Below, in pieces: positions 7,529-15,374 of a DNA stretch of 64,000 nucleotides. Origin of the DNA: JANMDN01 sp031376285 (lineage in GTDB: Bacteria; Actinomycetota; Thermoleophilia; Miltoncostaeales; Miltoncostaeaceae); contig JANMDN010000021.1 of assembly GCA_031376285.1 (NCBI GenBank), positions 1-64,000 on the forward strand, read 5' to 3'. Both the position numbers and the translations under genes were made by a program. Under the pieces are notes generated by a model that worked only from the letters and a program-made list of their open reading frames with translations, did not search any database and was not told the DNA's origin. Numbering within the stretch: the stretch's first letter is position 1; each line of letters starts with the position of its first letter.

Positions 7529-8412
7529 CGGAGGGCCACCTCGGCGACGACCGTCGCCGCGAAGATGACCGAGAGCGCGATGTTCGCATGACTGAAGGCG
7601 GCGTTGATTCGGTCTGGGCGACCTGACCGGATGATCATGTTCTCGACAACGAGTACGGCCGCGCAGAGGGCGACACCGACGAAGTACGGCCAGCGCGCGT
7701 CGACGCCAATGCCGACGGCCACAAGGAGCAGCCCGGCAGCGAGGTGGAGCGCGCGGGTAAACCAAAGGGCGCGACGCGCCCCGAACCGCGCGGGGATCGA
7801 ATGGACGCCGTGGGCGACGTCGAAGTCGACATCCAGGAGGGCGTAGACGATGTCGAAGCCGGCGATCCAGCAGGCGACGGCCAGGCCGAGCGCGATGGTC
7901 GCCCAGGTGACCTCACCGGTGACGGCAAGCCACGCCCCCACGGGAGCGAGACCGATCGTGAGGCCGAGAACAAGATGGCAAGTCCAGCTGATGCGCTTCA
8001 CGTACGGGTAGATCCAGAACATGGCGACCGGGACGGGCCAGAGGTAGCGCGTGGGCTCGGCGAGCTGACTCGTCGAGGCAACGAGCGCTGCGAGGCTCAC
8101 GACGGCGAAAATGACAACCTGGGTCGGGGTGAGACGACCACTTGGGAGCTCACGCCCGGCGGTCCGTGGGTTGCGGGCGTCGATGCGATGGTCGATCAGG
8201 CGGTTGAGCGCCATCGCAAGCGATCGGGCCCCGACCATCGCGACACCGATCCACGCGAAGCGGCCGGCGGGTGGCCACGCCATCTGCGCAAAGACGGCGC
8301 CCGCGAGCGCGAATGGCAGGGCGAAGATCGTGTGCGCGAATCGCACGAGACCGAGGAGCGCGGGGATGAGGGCCAGCCCGCGGGCGGGCGTGCGGGCGAT
8401 GGATGTCGACAC
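7525..8412 (-). CDS. UbiA-family prenyltransferase (4-hydroxybenzoate / menaquinone MqnP-like)
   Basis: Integral membrane aromatic prenyltransferase of about 295 residues. Both Asp-rich motifs are present: NRLIDHRIDARNPRTAGRE and DIVYALLDVDFDVAHG. Expected to attach a polyprenyl chain to a quinone precursor; in Actinobacteria that lack ubiquinone this subfamily is usually assigned to the futalosine menaquinone route, which I cannot prove here. First gene of the ccm-hem operon. GTG at 8412 is chosen; an in-frame start at 8451 would add 13 residues. Confidence 0.82.
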   Translation of the reverse strand: MSTSIARTPARGLALIPALLGLVRFAHTIFALPFALAGAVFAQMAWPPAGRFAWIGVAMVGARSLAMALNRLIDHRIDARNPRTAGRELPSGRLTPTQVVIFAVVSLAALVASTSQLAEPTRYLWPVPVAMFWIYPYVKRISWTCHLVLGLTIGLAPVGAWLAVTGEVTWATIALGLAVACWIAGFDIVYALLDVDFDVAHGVHSIPARFGARRALWFTRALHLAAGLLLVAVGIGVDARWPYFVGVALCAAVLVVENMIIRSGRPDRINAAFSHANIALSVIFAATVVAEVALR

Positions 8413-8533
8413 GACTCTCGATGCTACCCCGTATGCCCGCGCGCCCACCACCTGACGCCTGTCGCTTCACGATCGACGCGCCGTCGGAGTCGTGGTCGGC
8501 CGCGCATCGCGTTGACCATGGTACGATGACTAT

Positions 8534-8758
8534 ATGAAAATCATCGCATCGAGCGTGTTCAAGGCGCGCTGCCTCGCTCTCCTCGACGAGGTCGCTGCGA
8601 CGGGCGAGGAGTTCGTCATCACCAAGCGTGGAAAGCCGGTCGCCCGTCTGAGCGGACTCACGGCGCCGGCGCCCTTGACCGGAAGCGTCATGTTTCGCGT
8701 GAGCGACGCGGACCTCGTCGGACCGACCGGCGAGACCTGGGAGGCCGAGCGCGAGTGA
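8534..8758 (+). CDS. Antitoxin, Phd/YefM family
   Basis: 74-residue antitoxin with the typical opening MKIIASSVFKARCLALLDEV and GEEFVITKRGKPVARLSGL, the Phd/YefM DNA-binding fold, followed by a short toxin-binding tail ending ETWEAERE. Its stop overlaps the start of the toxin gene (GTGA). The start codon lies just after a TATATG-rich stretch in the 120 bases upstream, where its autoregulated promoter should be. Confidence 0.85.
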   Translation: MKIIASSVFKARCLALLDEVAATGEEFVITKRGKPVARLSGLTAPAPLTGSVMFRVSDADLVGPTGETWEAERE

Positions 8759-9138
8759 TCCTCCTCGACACCCACGTGTGGCTTTGGTGGGTATCGCAGC
8801 CCGACAAGCTCTCGGCGACCGCGCGCAGCGCAATCGAGACCGCAGCCGAGATCGGAGTCTCGTCGATCTCCAGCTGGGAAATCGCCACCCTTGTTCGGCT
8901 CGGCCGGATCGAACTGGACCGTCCCGCGAACGACTGGATTGGCCAGGCACTCAGCCACCCGCGAGTTCGCGACATTCCGGTCACGTCTTCGATCGCATCC
9001 CGCGCGGGCGCGCTTGAGGCGTTTCATGGCGATCCGGCGGACCGGATGATCTACTCGACGGCACTGGACCTTCGATCGCCGCTCCTCAGTCGCGACTTGG
9101 CCCTACGGCGTCGCGACCCCGTGCGGGTTATCTGGTAG
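8755..9138 (+). CDS. PIN-domain toxin, VapC family
   Basis: 127-residue PIN ribonuclease. Acidic active-site residues are visible in ILLDTHVWLWWV, SSISSWEIATLV and HGDPADRMIYSTA, near the LLSRD block. It is a different subfamily (Phd-partnered) from the VapC at the left edge. GTG start overlapping the antitoxin stop indicates translational coupling. Confidence 0.88.
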   Translation: MILLDTHVWLWWVSQPDKLSATARSAIETAAEIGVSSISSWEIATLVRLGRIELDRPANDWIGQALSHPRVRDIPVTSSIASRAGALEAFHGDPADRMIYSTALDLRSPLLSRDLALRRRDPVRVIW

Positions 9139-9174
9139 CCGCAGTCATGCCACACGAGAGCGCGCCCGCACGGC

Positions 9175-10284
9175 TCAGAGGCGCGGCCAGCTTGCGACGT
9201 AGGGGTAGGGCCGGGTCGGGCCTCCGCCCCCGGGGTGGATCTCGAAGTGGACGTGGACGCCGGTGCCGACGGCGCTTCCCGAGTCCCCCATGTAGCCGAG
9301 AACCGTGCCGATCGGCACGCGGTTTCCTTCTGAGGCCGCTGGGGCGAAGCCCTCGAGGTGAGCGTAGTAGTAGGTCGTACCGCTGTCGTCGCGAAGCCAG
9401 AACCGACGTCCACCAAGGGTGTTCCAACCGACCCGGTAGACGGTACCGCTGGCGACGGCAACGAGCGGCGTCCCTCGCTCGGAGAAGATGTCGATCCCCT
9501 CGTGGTACCGACCACCGGGGCGAGGAAACAGCCAATCGTCGGTGAACCGGGCCGGGCCCTGAACCGGAAAGACGTGATTCACTCCGGCGGGCAGCTGGCC
9601 CGGAGCACCGCTCACCTCCGCGGTCCGTTTGGCGACGCCGACCGCCCGCCGGCGGGCCTCCTCGGCCGTGATCGCTCGACGCAGATCCGAGCGCGCCGAG
9701 CGAAGCGAAGACCGCCGGGAGTTCACCGCGCGCTCGACGACCCTGCGCCGAGCGGAGACGACCACGAGTGCTCGGCGGGCACGACCGCGTTCATCGACCA
9801 GGCGAACCCGCAGCTGCTTGAGCTCCACTCCCCGGTCACGCAGCTGCGTGACAACCCGTGCGTCTTGATCGGCGAGTCGACGCTGAAACGACAGGATCGC
9901 CTCGACGTCGTTGATGCTGCCGCTCGCGAGCGCGATCGCCGCCGCGCTCGGCTCCCCGCGACGGTAGAGGGCCGACAGCCTCGCTGCCGCCGCCGCGCGC
10001 AGGCGCCCAAGATCAGTGCGCGCGGTGACAAGATCCGACTCGGTCTCGCGAATACGACCCCGAACCCCGTCAAGACGATCGAGTGCCCGGTTGTGCGCTG
10101 CGGCCGCAGCTCCGGCGCGTTGGTCGAGCGTGGCGAGCTGTCGGTTCAGCCGAGCGATCTCGGCTCGGATCGACGTAGGCGTTGGCGCGCCTGTTGCCGA
10201 CCCCGCGATCAAGCCAAGCGCGGAGACGGCGATCAAGCAAGAACGCGAGATATGACGGGCGGCCACCCAGTCCGATTCGCTCAA
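9175..10284 (-). CDS. Murein hydrolase activator-like protein: coiled coil plus M23 peptidase domain
   Basis: 369 residues. A membrane-spanning or signal segment (CLIAVSALGLIAGSATG) is followed by a long coiled coil, about residues 40-230, and a C-terminal LytM/M23 domain. Zn ligands are in YHEGIDIFSERG and VHVHFEIHPGG, so catalysis is plausible. This EnvC/RipA-like plan suggests a secreted cell-wall endopeptidase acting in septation. TTG start at 10284; a GTG six codons later is an alternative. Confidence 0.88.
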   Translation of the reverse strand: MSESDWVAARHISRSCLIAVSALGLIAGSATGAPTPTSIRAEIARLNRQLATLDQRAGAAAAAHNRALDRLDGVRGRIRETESDLVTARTDLGRLRAAAAARLSALYRRGEPSAAAIALASGSINDVEAILSFQRRLADQDARVVTQLRDRGVELKQLRVRLVDERGRARRALVVVSARRRVVERAVNSRRSSLRSARSDLRRAITAEEARRRAVGVAKRTAEVSGAPGQLPAGVNHVFPVQGPARFTDDWLFPRPGGRYHEGIDIFSERGTPLVAVASGTVYRVGWNTLGGRRFWLRDDSGTTYYYAHLEGFAPAASEGNRVPIGTVLGYMGDSGSAVGTGVHVHFEIHPGGGGPTRPYPYVASWPRL

Positions 10285-10316
10285 CCCGGGTGGGACTCCT
10301 GCCGCAGCTGCCGTTC

Positions 10317-11789
10317 CTAGGCTCCGGGCGCGCCCGACCGGAGGTATGCGAGGAGACCTTGATCGGTCAGGAGTTCGACCGGCGCTCGGTCGTCGGTGAA
10401 CGGCTCGTCGGTCGGGTTGGTTGGGCGCAGCCGCTCAGCCAGGATCTGGGAGGGCGCTCGGGCGCTTCCCTTGGCAGCGAGCAGCCGCTTCGTTGCGAGC
10501 CTGGCGGCCGTCACGTCGCTGAAGCCGAGAACGATCGAGTTGAACTCGTCGTAGCGTGCAACCTGGACTGCCGGGAACTCCGCCCGCATCGTGGCCGCGA
10601 TGCGATCGACGACGGCGAGCTCGTCCGGGGGCGTGCCGACGTTGATCGCGAGGACACCGTGGGGTTCCAGCCGCGCGCGCACCTCCTCGAAGAACTCGCG
10701 GGTGACGAGGTGGAAGGGGATGTAGGGCTGCCGGTAAGCGTCGACGATCACGGCGTCGAATCGCTCGGTGCTCGATGCCGTCCAGTGGCGGGCGTCGGCG
10801 GTGTGCACGGTGAGCGCAGGGTTACGCATCCCGAGGAAGCGTCGACCGACCGACGACACCGTCGGGTCGATCTCGACGCCGTCGATCTGGTAGCCCGGCC
10901 AGGTGAGCTCGTAGAGGTTGGCCACCGTCCCGCCGGCGTTCCCGAGCACGGCGAGTCGTCCCTTCTCCCTCCGGGCAAGTACTGGGAGGGCAAGGAACGC
11001 GTCCCAGTATCCACCGGTGGCTCCTCCGCCGGCCGGCAGGATCGAATGGACTGCCCAGCCCTCGTTGAGATGAAGGACCCGATCTCCGTCGGCCTGTTCG
11101 ACGACTTGGACGTACTGGTACGGCGACTCGGCTTCGAAGAGGAGGCGCTCGCCGGCGCGGGCGCTCTTCACGCCGCCGGTTGGCATCACGGTGAGGATGA
11201 TCAGCATTGGGGCGGCGAGCCGGCCCCACCTGGGCGTGGCTGGAGTGGCCGCGAGGGCAAGAGCGGCCGCCGCCAAGAGGAGTGTGCGTCGGGTACCGAT
11301 CGCTGGGATCAAGACGAGTACCGGGAGGAACGTCCCACCGATCGCGCCGAGCGTCGACAGCGCCGACAGGCGCCCGGCGACGCGGCCGGCGCCGGAAACG
11401 TCGGTCATCGCAAGGCGGACGGCCCAGGGTGTGACGGCCCCGAGTGCGGTCAGCGGGACGCAGAACGTCAGCATCGTCGCGAGAAACGAGCCAATGAACG
11501 CACCCGTCGAGAGTTCGTCGAATGCGTCGGCGGCCAGCCCGAAGAGTGGTCGTGTGACAAACGGCAGGATCGCAAGCGAGATGGCCGCCGCGAGCACCAC
11601 GCACGCCAGGGCTCGCTCGGTGGGATACCGATCGGCCAGCCGGCCGCCCAGCCAAGCCCCAAGCGCAAGGTAGATGAGCGTCAATCCGATGACGTTTGCC
11701 CAGACGAGATTCGACGCGCCGAAGAAGGGCGCGAGGAGACGCGCCCCAGCCATCTCCGTGGTCAGCGACGCGGCCCCGGCGGTGACCAC
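10317..11789 (-). CDS. Membrane-fused spermidine synthase-like protein
   Basis: 490 residues. The N-terminal half (to about residue 210) has around seven hydrophobic helices like the MFS-style spermidine synthase fusions (FFGASNLVWANVIGL, LGGRLADRYPTERAL). The C-terminal half is a class I methyltransferase-like spermidine synthase fold, with AVLGNAGGTVANLYEL as the nucleotide loop, GVEIDPTVSS and FDAVIVDAYRQPYIPFHL. In true spermidine synthases the loop is GGGDG; here it is GNAGG, so a polyamine product is not assured. Confidence 0.85.
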   Translation of the reverse strand: MVTAGAASLTTEMAGARLLAPFFGASNLVWANVIGLTLIYLALGAWLGGRLADRYPTERALACVVLAAAISLAILPFVTRPLFGLAADAFDELSTGAFIGSFLATMLTFCVPLTALGAVTPWAVRLAMTDVSGAGRVAGRLSALSTLGAIGGTFLPVLVLIPAIGTRRTLLLAAAALALAATPATPRWGRLAAPMLIILTVMPTGGVKSARAGERLLFEAESPYQYVQVVEQADGDRVLHLNEGWAVHSILPAGGGATGGYWDAFLALPVLARREKGRLAVLGNAGGTVANLYELTWPGYQIDGVEIDPTVSSVGRRFLGMRNPALTVHTADARHWTASSTERFDAVIVDAYRQPYIPFHLVTREFFEEVRARLEPHGVLAINVGTPPDELAVVDRIAATMRAEFPAVQVARYDEFNSIVLGFSDVTAARLATKRLLAAKGSARAPSQILAERLRPTNPTDEPFTDDRAPVELLTDQGLLAYLRSGAPGA

Positions 11790-11870
11790 GATCGCGGGGA
11801 GCCAGAGTCGCCGGAGTCGCGTTGAGCCAGGCGTTAGCGCGGTGTCGGGGCGAGAGACGATCGCGTGATG

Positions 11871-12596
11871 CTACGGACAGCCGAGCGCGTCGGCGAGGTG
11901 GTTGACGTCACGCGCGACGATGTCCCAGTCTCCCTCGGCCCCGAGGTCGGTCGTCTGGCCTGGCCCGTGCTCCGCTCGGCGGGCGATAAACGCTGTGCGC
12001 AGGTCGAGCGCGCCCGCGGCGGCGAGGTCGGAGTTGTGCGCGGCGGCGAGCATCACCTCCTCGGGCCGGAGTTTGAGGTGCCGAACACTGTGTAGGTACG
12101 CCTCCGGTAGGGGCTTGTAGGCACCGGCAGTCTCGGCCCCAAGCACGACGTCCCACGGGAGCCCGGCCCGGGCGGCCATGTGTTCGAGCAGGGTCGTGTT
12201 GCCGTTCGAGAGCGTGCCGATCGTGAAGCGGCTCCGAAGGCGGGCGAGGCCCCCGAGGACGTCAGGCCATGGGTCGAGCCGATGCCAGGCGTGCGTCAGG
12301 TCGTCCAGCTCCGCCTCAGCGGCGCGGATGCCGCGCTCAGCGAAAATCGCGTCGAGGGACTCCCGGTGCAGCGTGTCGAGCGGCACGAACGGACGGCGAC
12401 CGGACCGGACATCTTCCATCGCCGGCTGGTACCGGCCGCGCCACTCGTCGGCAACGGCGGTCCAGTCCGCGCCCACGCCGGCGCGCTGACCGAAGGCCCC
12501 AAGCTCGGCCGTCACACTGGTCCGCCAATCGACGACCGTGCCGAAGACATCGAAGAGCACGGCCCGAAGTCCGGGCATTGGTTGGTTCGTCGCCAT
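11871..12596 (-). CDS. Haloacid dehalogenase type II family hydrolase
   Basis: 241-residue HAD hydrolase. Motif I VLFDVFGTVVDWR carries the nucleophile Asp; motif II is GTLSNGNT; the motif III lysine is in GAYKPLPEAY; the acidic motif IV is AAAHNSDLAAA. Closest in style to L-2-haloacid dehalogenases, though many members have other substrates. It lies downstream of two palindromic repeats. A second HAD type II gene is at 55713. Confidence 0.85.
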   Translation of the reverse strand: MATNQPMPGLRAVLFDVFGTVVDWRTSVTAELGAFGQRAGVGADWTAVADEWRGRYQPAMEDVRSGRRPFVPLDTLHRESLDAIFAERGIRAAEAELDDLTHAWHRLDPWPDVLGGLARLRSRFTIGTLSNGNTTLLEHMAARAGLPWDVVLGAETAGAYKPLPEAYLHSVRHLKLRPEEVMLAAAHNSDLAAAGALDLRTAFIARRAEHGPGQTTDLGAEGDWDIVARDVNHLADALGCP

Positions 12597-12696
12597 CGAC
12601 GATCAGGCTACCCGGCGCATGGCCAGCCGGCGCTCACGCGACCCGGACGAGAACGACCGACGCCGCACCACCACGAACCCGCTCGTTGCGAACATT

Positions 12697-12736
12697 TCTT
12701 GACTGTCACCAAAGGGCCCCTTTCTGACAGTCAAGA
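12697..12736. repeat. Dispersed 40-nt palindromic element, copy 1
   Basis: Arms TCTTGACTGTCA and TGACAGTCAAGA flank a 16-base centre that is itself nearly palindromic around GGGCCC. It belongs to a longer direct repeat (12649-12736) that is repeated 169 bases downstream and includes CCGCTCGTTGCGAACAT. Read in the direction of the flanking minus-strand genes, the element is stem, then AAATG, then CGCAACGAGCGG, the same arrangement as the plus-strand copies at 41402 and 41503. There is no run of T after the stem. Confidence 0.9.
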
Positions 12737-12864
12737 CGTTGGGCCACGCTCGGTCAGGACGTTAGGCCACGCTCGCATCACCCCGGCGTAGCGACCGTTC
12801 GCCCGGAAACTGCGTCGGAGAACGACGGTAGCCGCACCACACGAACCCGCTCGTTGCGAACATT

Positions 12865-12904
12865 TCTTGACTGTCACCAAAGGGCCCTTTTCTGACAGTC
12901 AAGA
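12865..12904. repeat. Dispersed 40-nt palindromic element, copy 2
   Basis: Same arms as copy 1, with one change in the centre (GGGCCCTTTT). The surrounding direct repeat spans 12818-12904. The whole gap of 435 bases between the HAD gene and the dipeptidase gene (12597-13032) is made of this duplicated block, a short tandem echo of GGCCACGCTCG near 12740-12775, and about 130 further bases with no gene that I can support. Confidence 0.9.
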
Positions 12905-13032
12905 TGTTGCGCGGTGCGGCAGCCGCCGAACGGAACGGTGCGTAGGCGTGCGATCGCTTGCGTTGCCGCCTATCTGCCCGACGCGAACTGGCCTTGGTTG
13001 GGGAACCCGCTGGGGGCATGGCCCCGAGAGAA

Positions 13033-13716
13033 TCAGTCCTGCGGCGGGGCGGCGGCTCCGTAGCGGGCGGTCTGACCAGACTGAAGGCCCCAGAACTGGT
13101 CGCCGAGGTCGTAGTGCCACCACTCCTCGACGTAGGGTGTGAATCCGGCGGACGCCATCGCCCAGTAGAGGATCCGCCGGTTGTCTCGGGCGTCGCTCGG
13201 GGTCCCCTCCAAGGCGCGGGCACCGGCCGCATCAACGAACGCGTCGAAGTCGGTGCCGAGATCCAGCGGCTCCCCACTCGCGCCGACCAACGTCAGATCG
13301 ACCGCCCCGCCGGTCAGGTGCGGTGGCGGTGCGACGGCGGATCGGCTCGGGGGCGTCACGTAGCGGGCCGCCTCATCCTCAAGGAGATCCGCGGGCCAGT
13401 CCGGGTGGATCGCAATCAGCTCGTTGAGATACCCGTTGAAGAGTGCCTGCTGCGTTTCGAGCGACCGGTATCCGTCCCAGACGAGAAGGCCGAGTCCATC
13501 AGGCAGGGAGGAGGCGGCGGCGGCGAGTGCCGTCGCGACACCCGCACGGACGTGACAGCGAGGCCGTGCGCCGGGGAGGCCCATCGCGAAGTAACGGGGG
13601 TCCTCGGCGACGTTCCCTCCGATGTCAGCGACCGCGACGAGTGGCTCATCGACCGGCTCGATCGTCACATGCCGCCAGCCGTGGTTACCTCGAAGCTCCG
13701 GGATTGGTCGCGGCAT
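13033..13716 (-). CDS. D-alanyl-D-alanine dipeptidase, VanX/DdpX family (M15D)
   Basis: 227 residues. Zn and catalytic signatures are visible: substrate Arg in VWDGYRSLETQQ, the PPPHLTGGAVDLTL block (SxHxxGxAxD variant with Pro in place of Ser) and the C-terminal EEWWHYDLGDQFW. Hydrolyses D-Ala-D-Ala, most likely in cell-wall turnover because no van resistance partners are nearby. No signal peptide is seen, so cytoplasmic. Transcribed towards the palindromic repeats. Confidence 0.88.
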   Translation of the reverse strand: MPRPIPELRGNHGWRHVTIEPVDEPLVAVADIGGNVAEDPRYFAMGLPGARPRCHVRAGVATALAAAASSLPDGLGLLVWDGYRSLETQQALFNGYLNELIAIHPDWPADLLEDEAARYVTPPSRSAVAPPPHLTGGAVDLTLVGASGEPLDLGTDFDAFVDAAGARALEGTPSDARDNRRILYWAMASAGFTPYVEEWWHYDLGDQFWGLQSGQTARYGAAAPPQD

Positions 13717-13757
13717 GGGTTTCGGGACCGGCGCAGGTCGGCGTTCGACCCTTGCGG

Positions 13758-14759
13758 CTACGGCAGGATGCGGATCCAGTAGCCCGGCAGCGAGTAGCTG
13801 TCGACGGGGCTGGACTTCGCCTTGACCTCAGGCTTCAGCTGGGAGATGCGGCGGTCGCGCAGGAACGTCGACGCCCAAGGCCCGACGATACGCGGGGCCT
13901 TGGCTGCCGAGGCGCCCTGGTTTGCGGCATCCGAGACGTAGAGGGTGCCCTTCATCGCCTCGTGTCCCGGGACGGCGCAGAAGTACTCGTAGATACCCGG
14001 CGCGAGGTCCACGCCAATCGAGGCAGTGGCGCCGTCCTGGACGGTCTCGGACAGCGCGAGGACCTCTCCGCTTCCGGCCTTACGAATCGCGAAGTTGTGC
14101 GGGAGGGCGCTCGCGTTCGTGAAATCGAACATGACCTTGCCGGAGGCCGCGTCGAGGGTCGAGCGTGTGAACGCAAGCGCCCCGGTGGGGTCGGCTTCGA
14201 CCTTGACAGTGCCAGCAGCGGTCGCAGGCGCAGGTGCCGGCTCCGGAGCAGTGCCTCCCCCCGATGGCTCCGCGGCAGGCTTGCCCTCTCCACTCGCCGC
14301 TGGCGCGGGGGGCGGGAGCGGCACGACCGCGCTGTCGCCCTTGGGGCCGGCAAAGCGGGCAACGTAGGCCGCAACGTCCGCCTGGTCCTGACCGTCGACG
14401 ATGTCTCGCGCCATCGCGGGCTTACCGGCCTTGCCCTGCGGATCGATCCGCCAGGGCTTTTGTGGCGCCTTCTCGATCCAGTAGTTCACGAGCGACTCGA
14501 ACTGCGACTCCTTGAAGCCGTGCTCGCGGGAACCGCGGAAGGCGTCGTCGAGGTTCGGCCCGGCCTTCAGCGAACTGGCGCCGGCAGCCGGACCAGCGTC
14601 GGCAAGCGCGTGACAGCCGGCGCAGCTCTTGTTGAAAACCGCCTTGCCATTCTCGACATCGGCCGTCTCGCCGCCGCCCCCGCAGGCCGAAACGCCAAGG
14701 GCGAGCGCGGCGAGGGTGGTGGCCAGGGCAGCCGTGCGGGTACGTCGCATCGAGATCAT
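13758..14759 (-). CDS. Lipoprotein with cytochrome c and type 1 copper (cupredoxin) domains
   Basis: 333 residues. The lipobox Cys is at about 26 (LALGVSACGG). A single heme c site NKSCAGCHAL is at 46-50, with a candidate distal Met in GKPAMARDI. A proline/alanine-rich linker (150-185) leads to a plastocyanin-like domain whose copper ligands are visible: His in ALPHNFAIRK, and Cys, His and Met in EYFCAVPGHEAMKG. A tail of about 60 residues ends in YSLPGYWIRILP. It sits 3 bases after coxC, so it is probably the membrane-anchored electron carrier to the CuA site of CoxB. The two-domain fusion and the tail are unusual. Confidence 0.88.
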   Translation of the reverse strand: MISMRRTRTAALATTLAALALGVSACGGGGETADVENGKAVFNKSCAGCHALADAGPAAGASSLKAGPNLDDAFRGSREHGFKESQFESLVNYWIEKAPQKPWRIDPQGKAGKPAMARDIVDGQDQADVAAYVARFAGPKGDSAVVPLPPPAPAASGEGKPAAEPSGGGTAPEPAPAPATAAGTVKVEADPTGALAFTRSTLDAASGKVMFDFTNASALPHNFAIRKAGSGEVLALSETVQDGATASIGVDLAPGIYEYFCAVPGHEAMKGTLYVSDAANQGASAAKAPRIVGPWASTFLRDRRISQLKPEVKAKSSPVDSYSLPGYWIRILP

Positions 14760-14762
14760 CGG

Positions 14763-15374
14763 CTAAGGAAGGAGGTAGACAAGGACGTAGAGGAGCACCC
14801 AGACCACATCGACGAAGTGCCAGTAGACCGAGCTCGCATTCAGCGGGGTCGACCAACTTGGCGTGAAGTCGCCCTTGATCGAGCGGACCAGGCAGAACAC
14901 GAGGAGCGTCAGTCCGACGAAGACGTGCAGGCCATGGAAGCCGGTCAGGGTGTAGAAGATCGAGCCGAAGCCCCCGTCCTGCGGCGTGAAGCCGATGTGG
15001 ATGTACTCGTTGATCTGGACGAAGAGGAACGTCACACCGAGCAGGATCGTGACGATCAGGCCCCGGATGAGCCCTTGTCGATCACCGTGCTTGAGCGAGT
15101 GCTCAGCCCACCACACCGTGAAGCTCGACGACACGAGGATCAGCGTGTTGATCCCGGTGATGAGCTTCGGCACCTCGAAGGGCTCTGGTGGCCAGACGCC
15201 CTCGGCGATGTTGAAGCGGAGCATGAAGTAGGCGGTAAAAAGCGACGCGAAGAGCATCACCTCGGAGCCGATGAAGATCCCCATGCCGAGCATGCCGATC
15301 GAGAGCTTGCCGCCGCGGCCCTGGGTTTGGGCCTGGGTGGGAGCGTGTTCGACGTGCGCATGTGTCGTCGTCAT
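14763..15374 (-). CDS. ctaE: Cytochrome c oxidase subunit III
   Basis: 203 residues with five predicted membrane helices. Recognisable segments are GMGIFIGSEVMLFASLFTAY, INEYIHIGFTPQDGGFGSIF and TLTGFHGLHVFVGLTLLVF, plus VYWHFVDVVWVLLYVLVYLL at the end. Start overlaps the coxA stop (ATGA). Supports the proton-pumping core; five rather than seven helices is common for bacterial short subunit III. Confidence 0.93.
   Translation of the reverse strand: MTTTHAHVEHAPTQAQTQGRGGKLSIGMLGMGIFIGSEVMLFASLFTAYFMLRFNIAEGVWPPEPFEVPKLITGINTLILVSSSFTVWWAEHSLKHGDRQGLIRGLIVTILLGVTFLFVQINEYIHIGFTPQDGGFGSIFYTLTGFHGLHVFVGLTLLVFCLVRSIKGDFTPSWSTPLNASSVYWHFVDVVWVLLYVLVYLLP

Noticed and set aside
7529..7765. N-terminal extension of ccmA
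   Set aside because: The upstream in-frame part lies wholly within ubiA, is Arg/Cys-rich and has no ABC similarity.
12649..12904. CRISPR-like repeat array
   Set aside because: Only two copies per locus, repeats are long palindromes with large unequal spacing, and there are no cas genes.
12762..13277. Minus-strand frame through palindromic repeat copy 2 encoding LTVRKGPFGDSQ
   Set aside because: The shared peptide in all four copies follows from the DNA repeat; the frames differ around it and overlap the dipeptidase gene.
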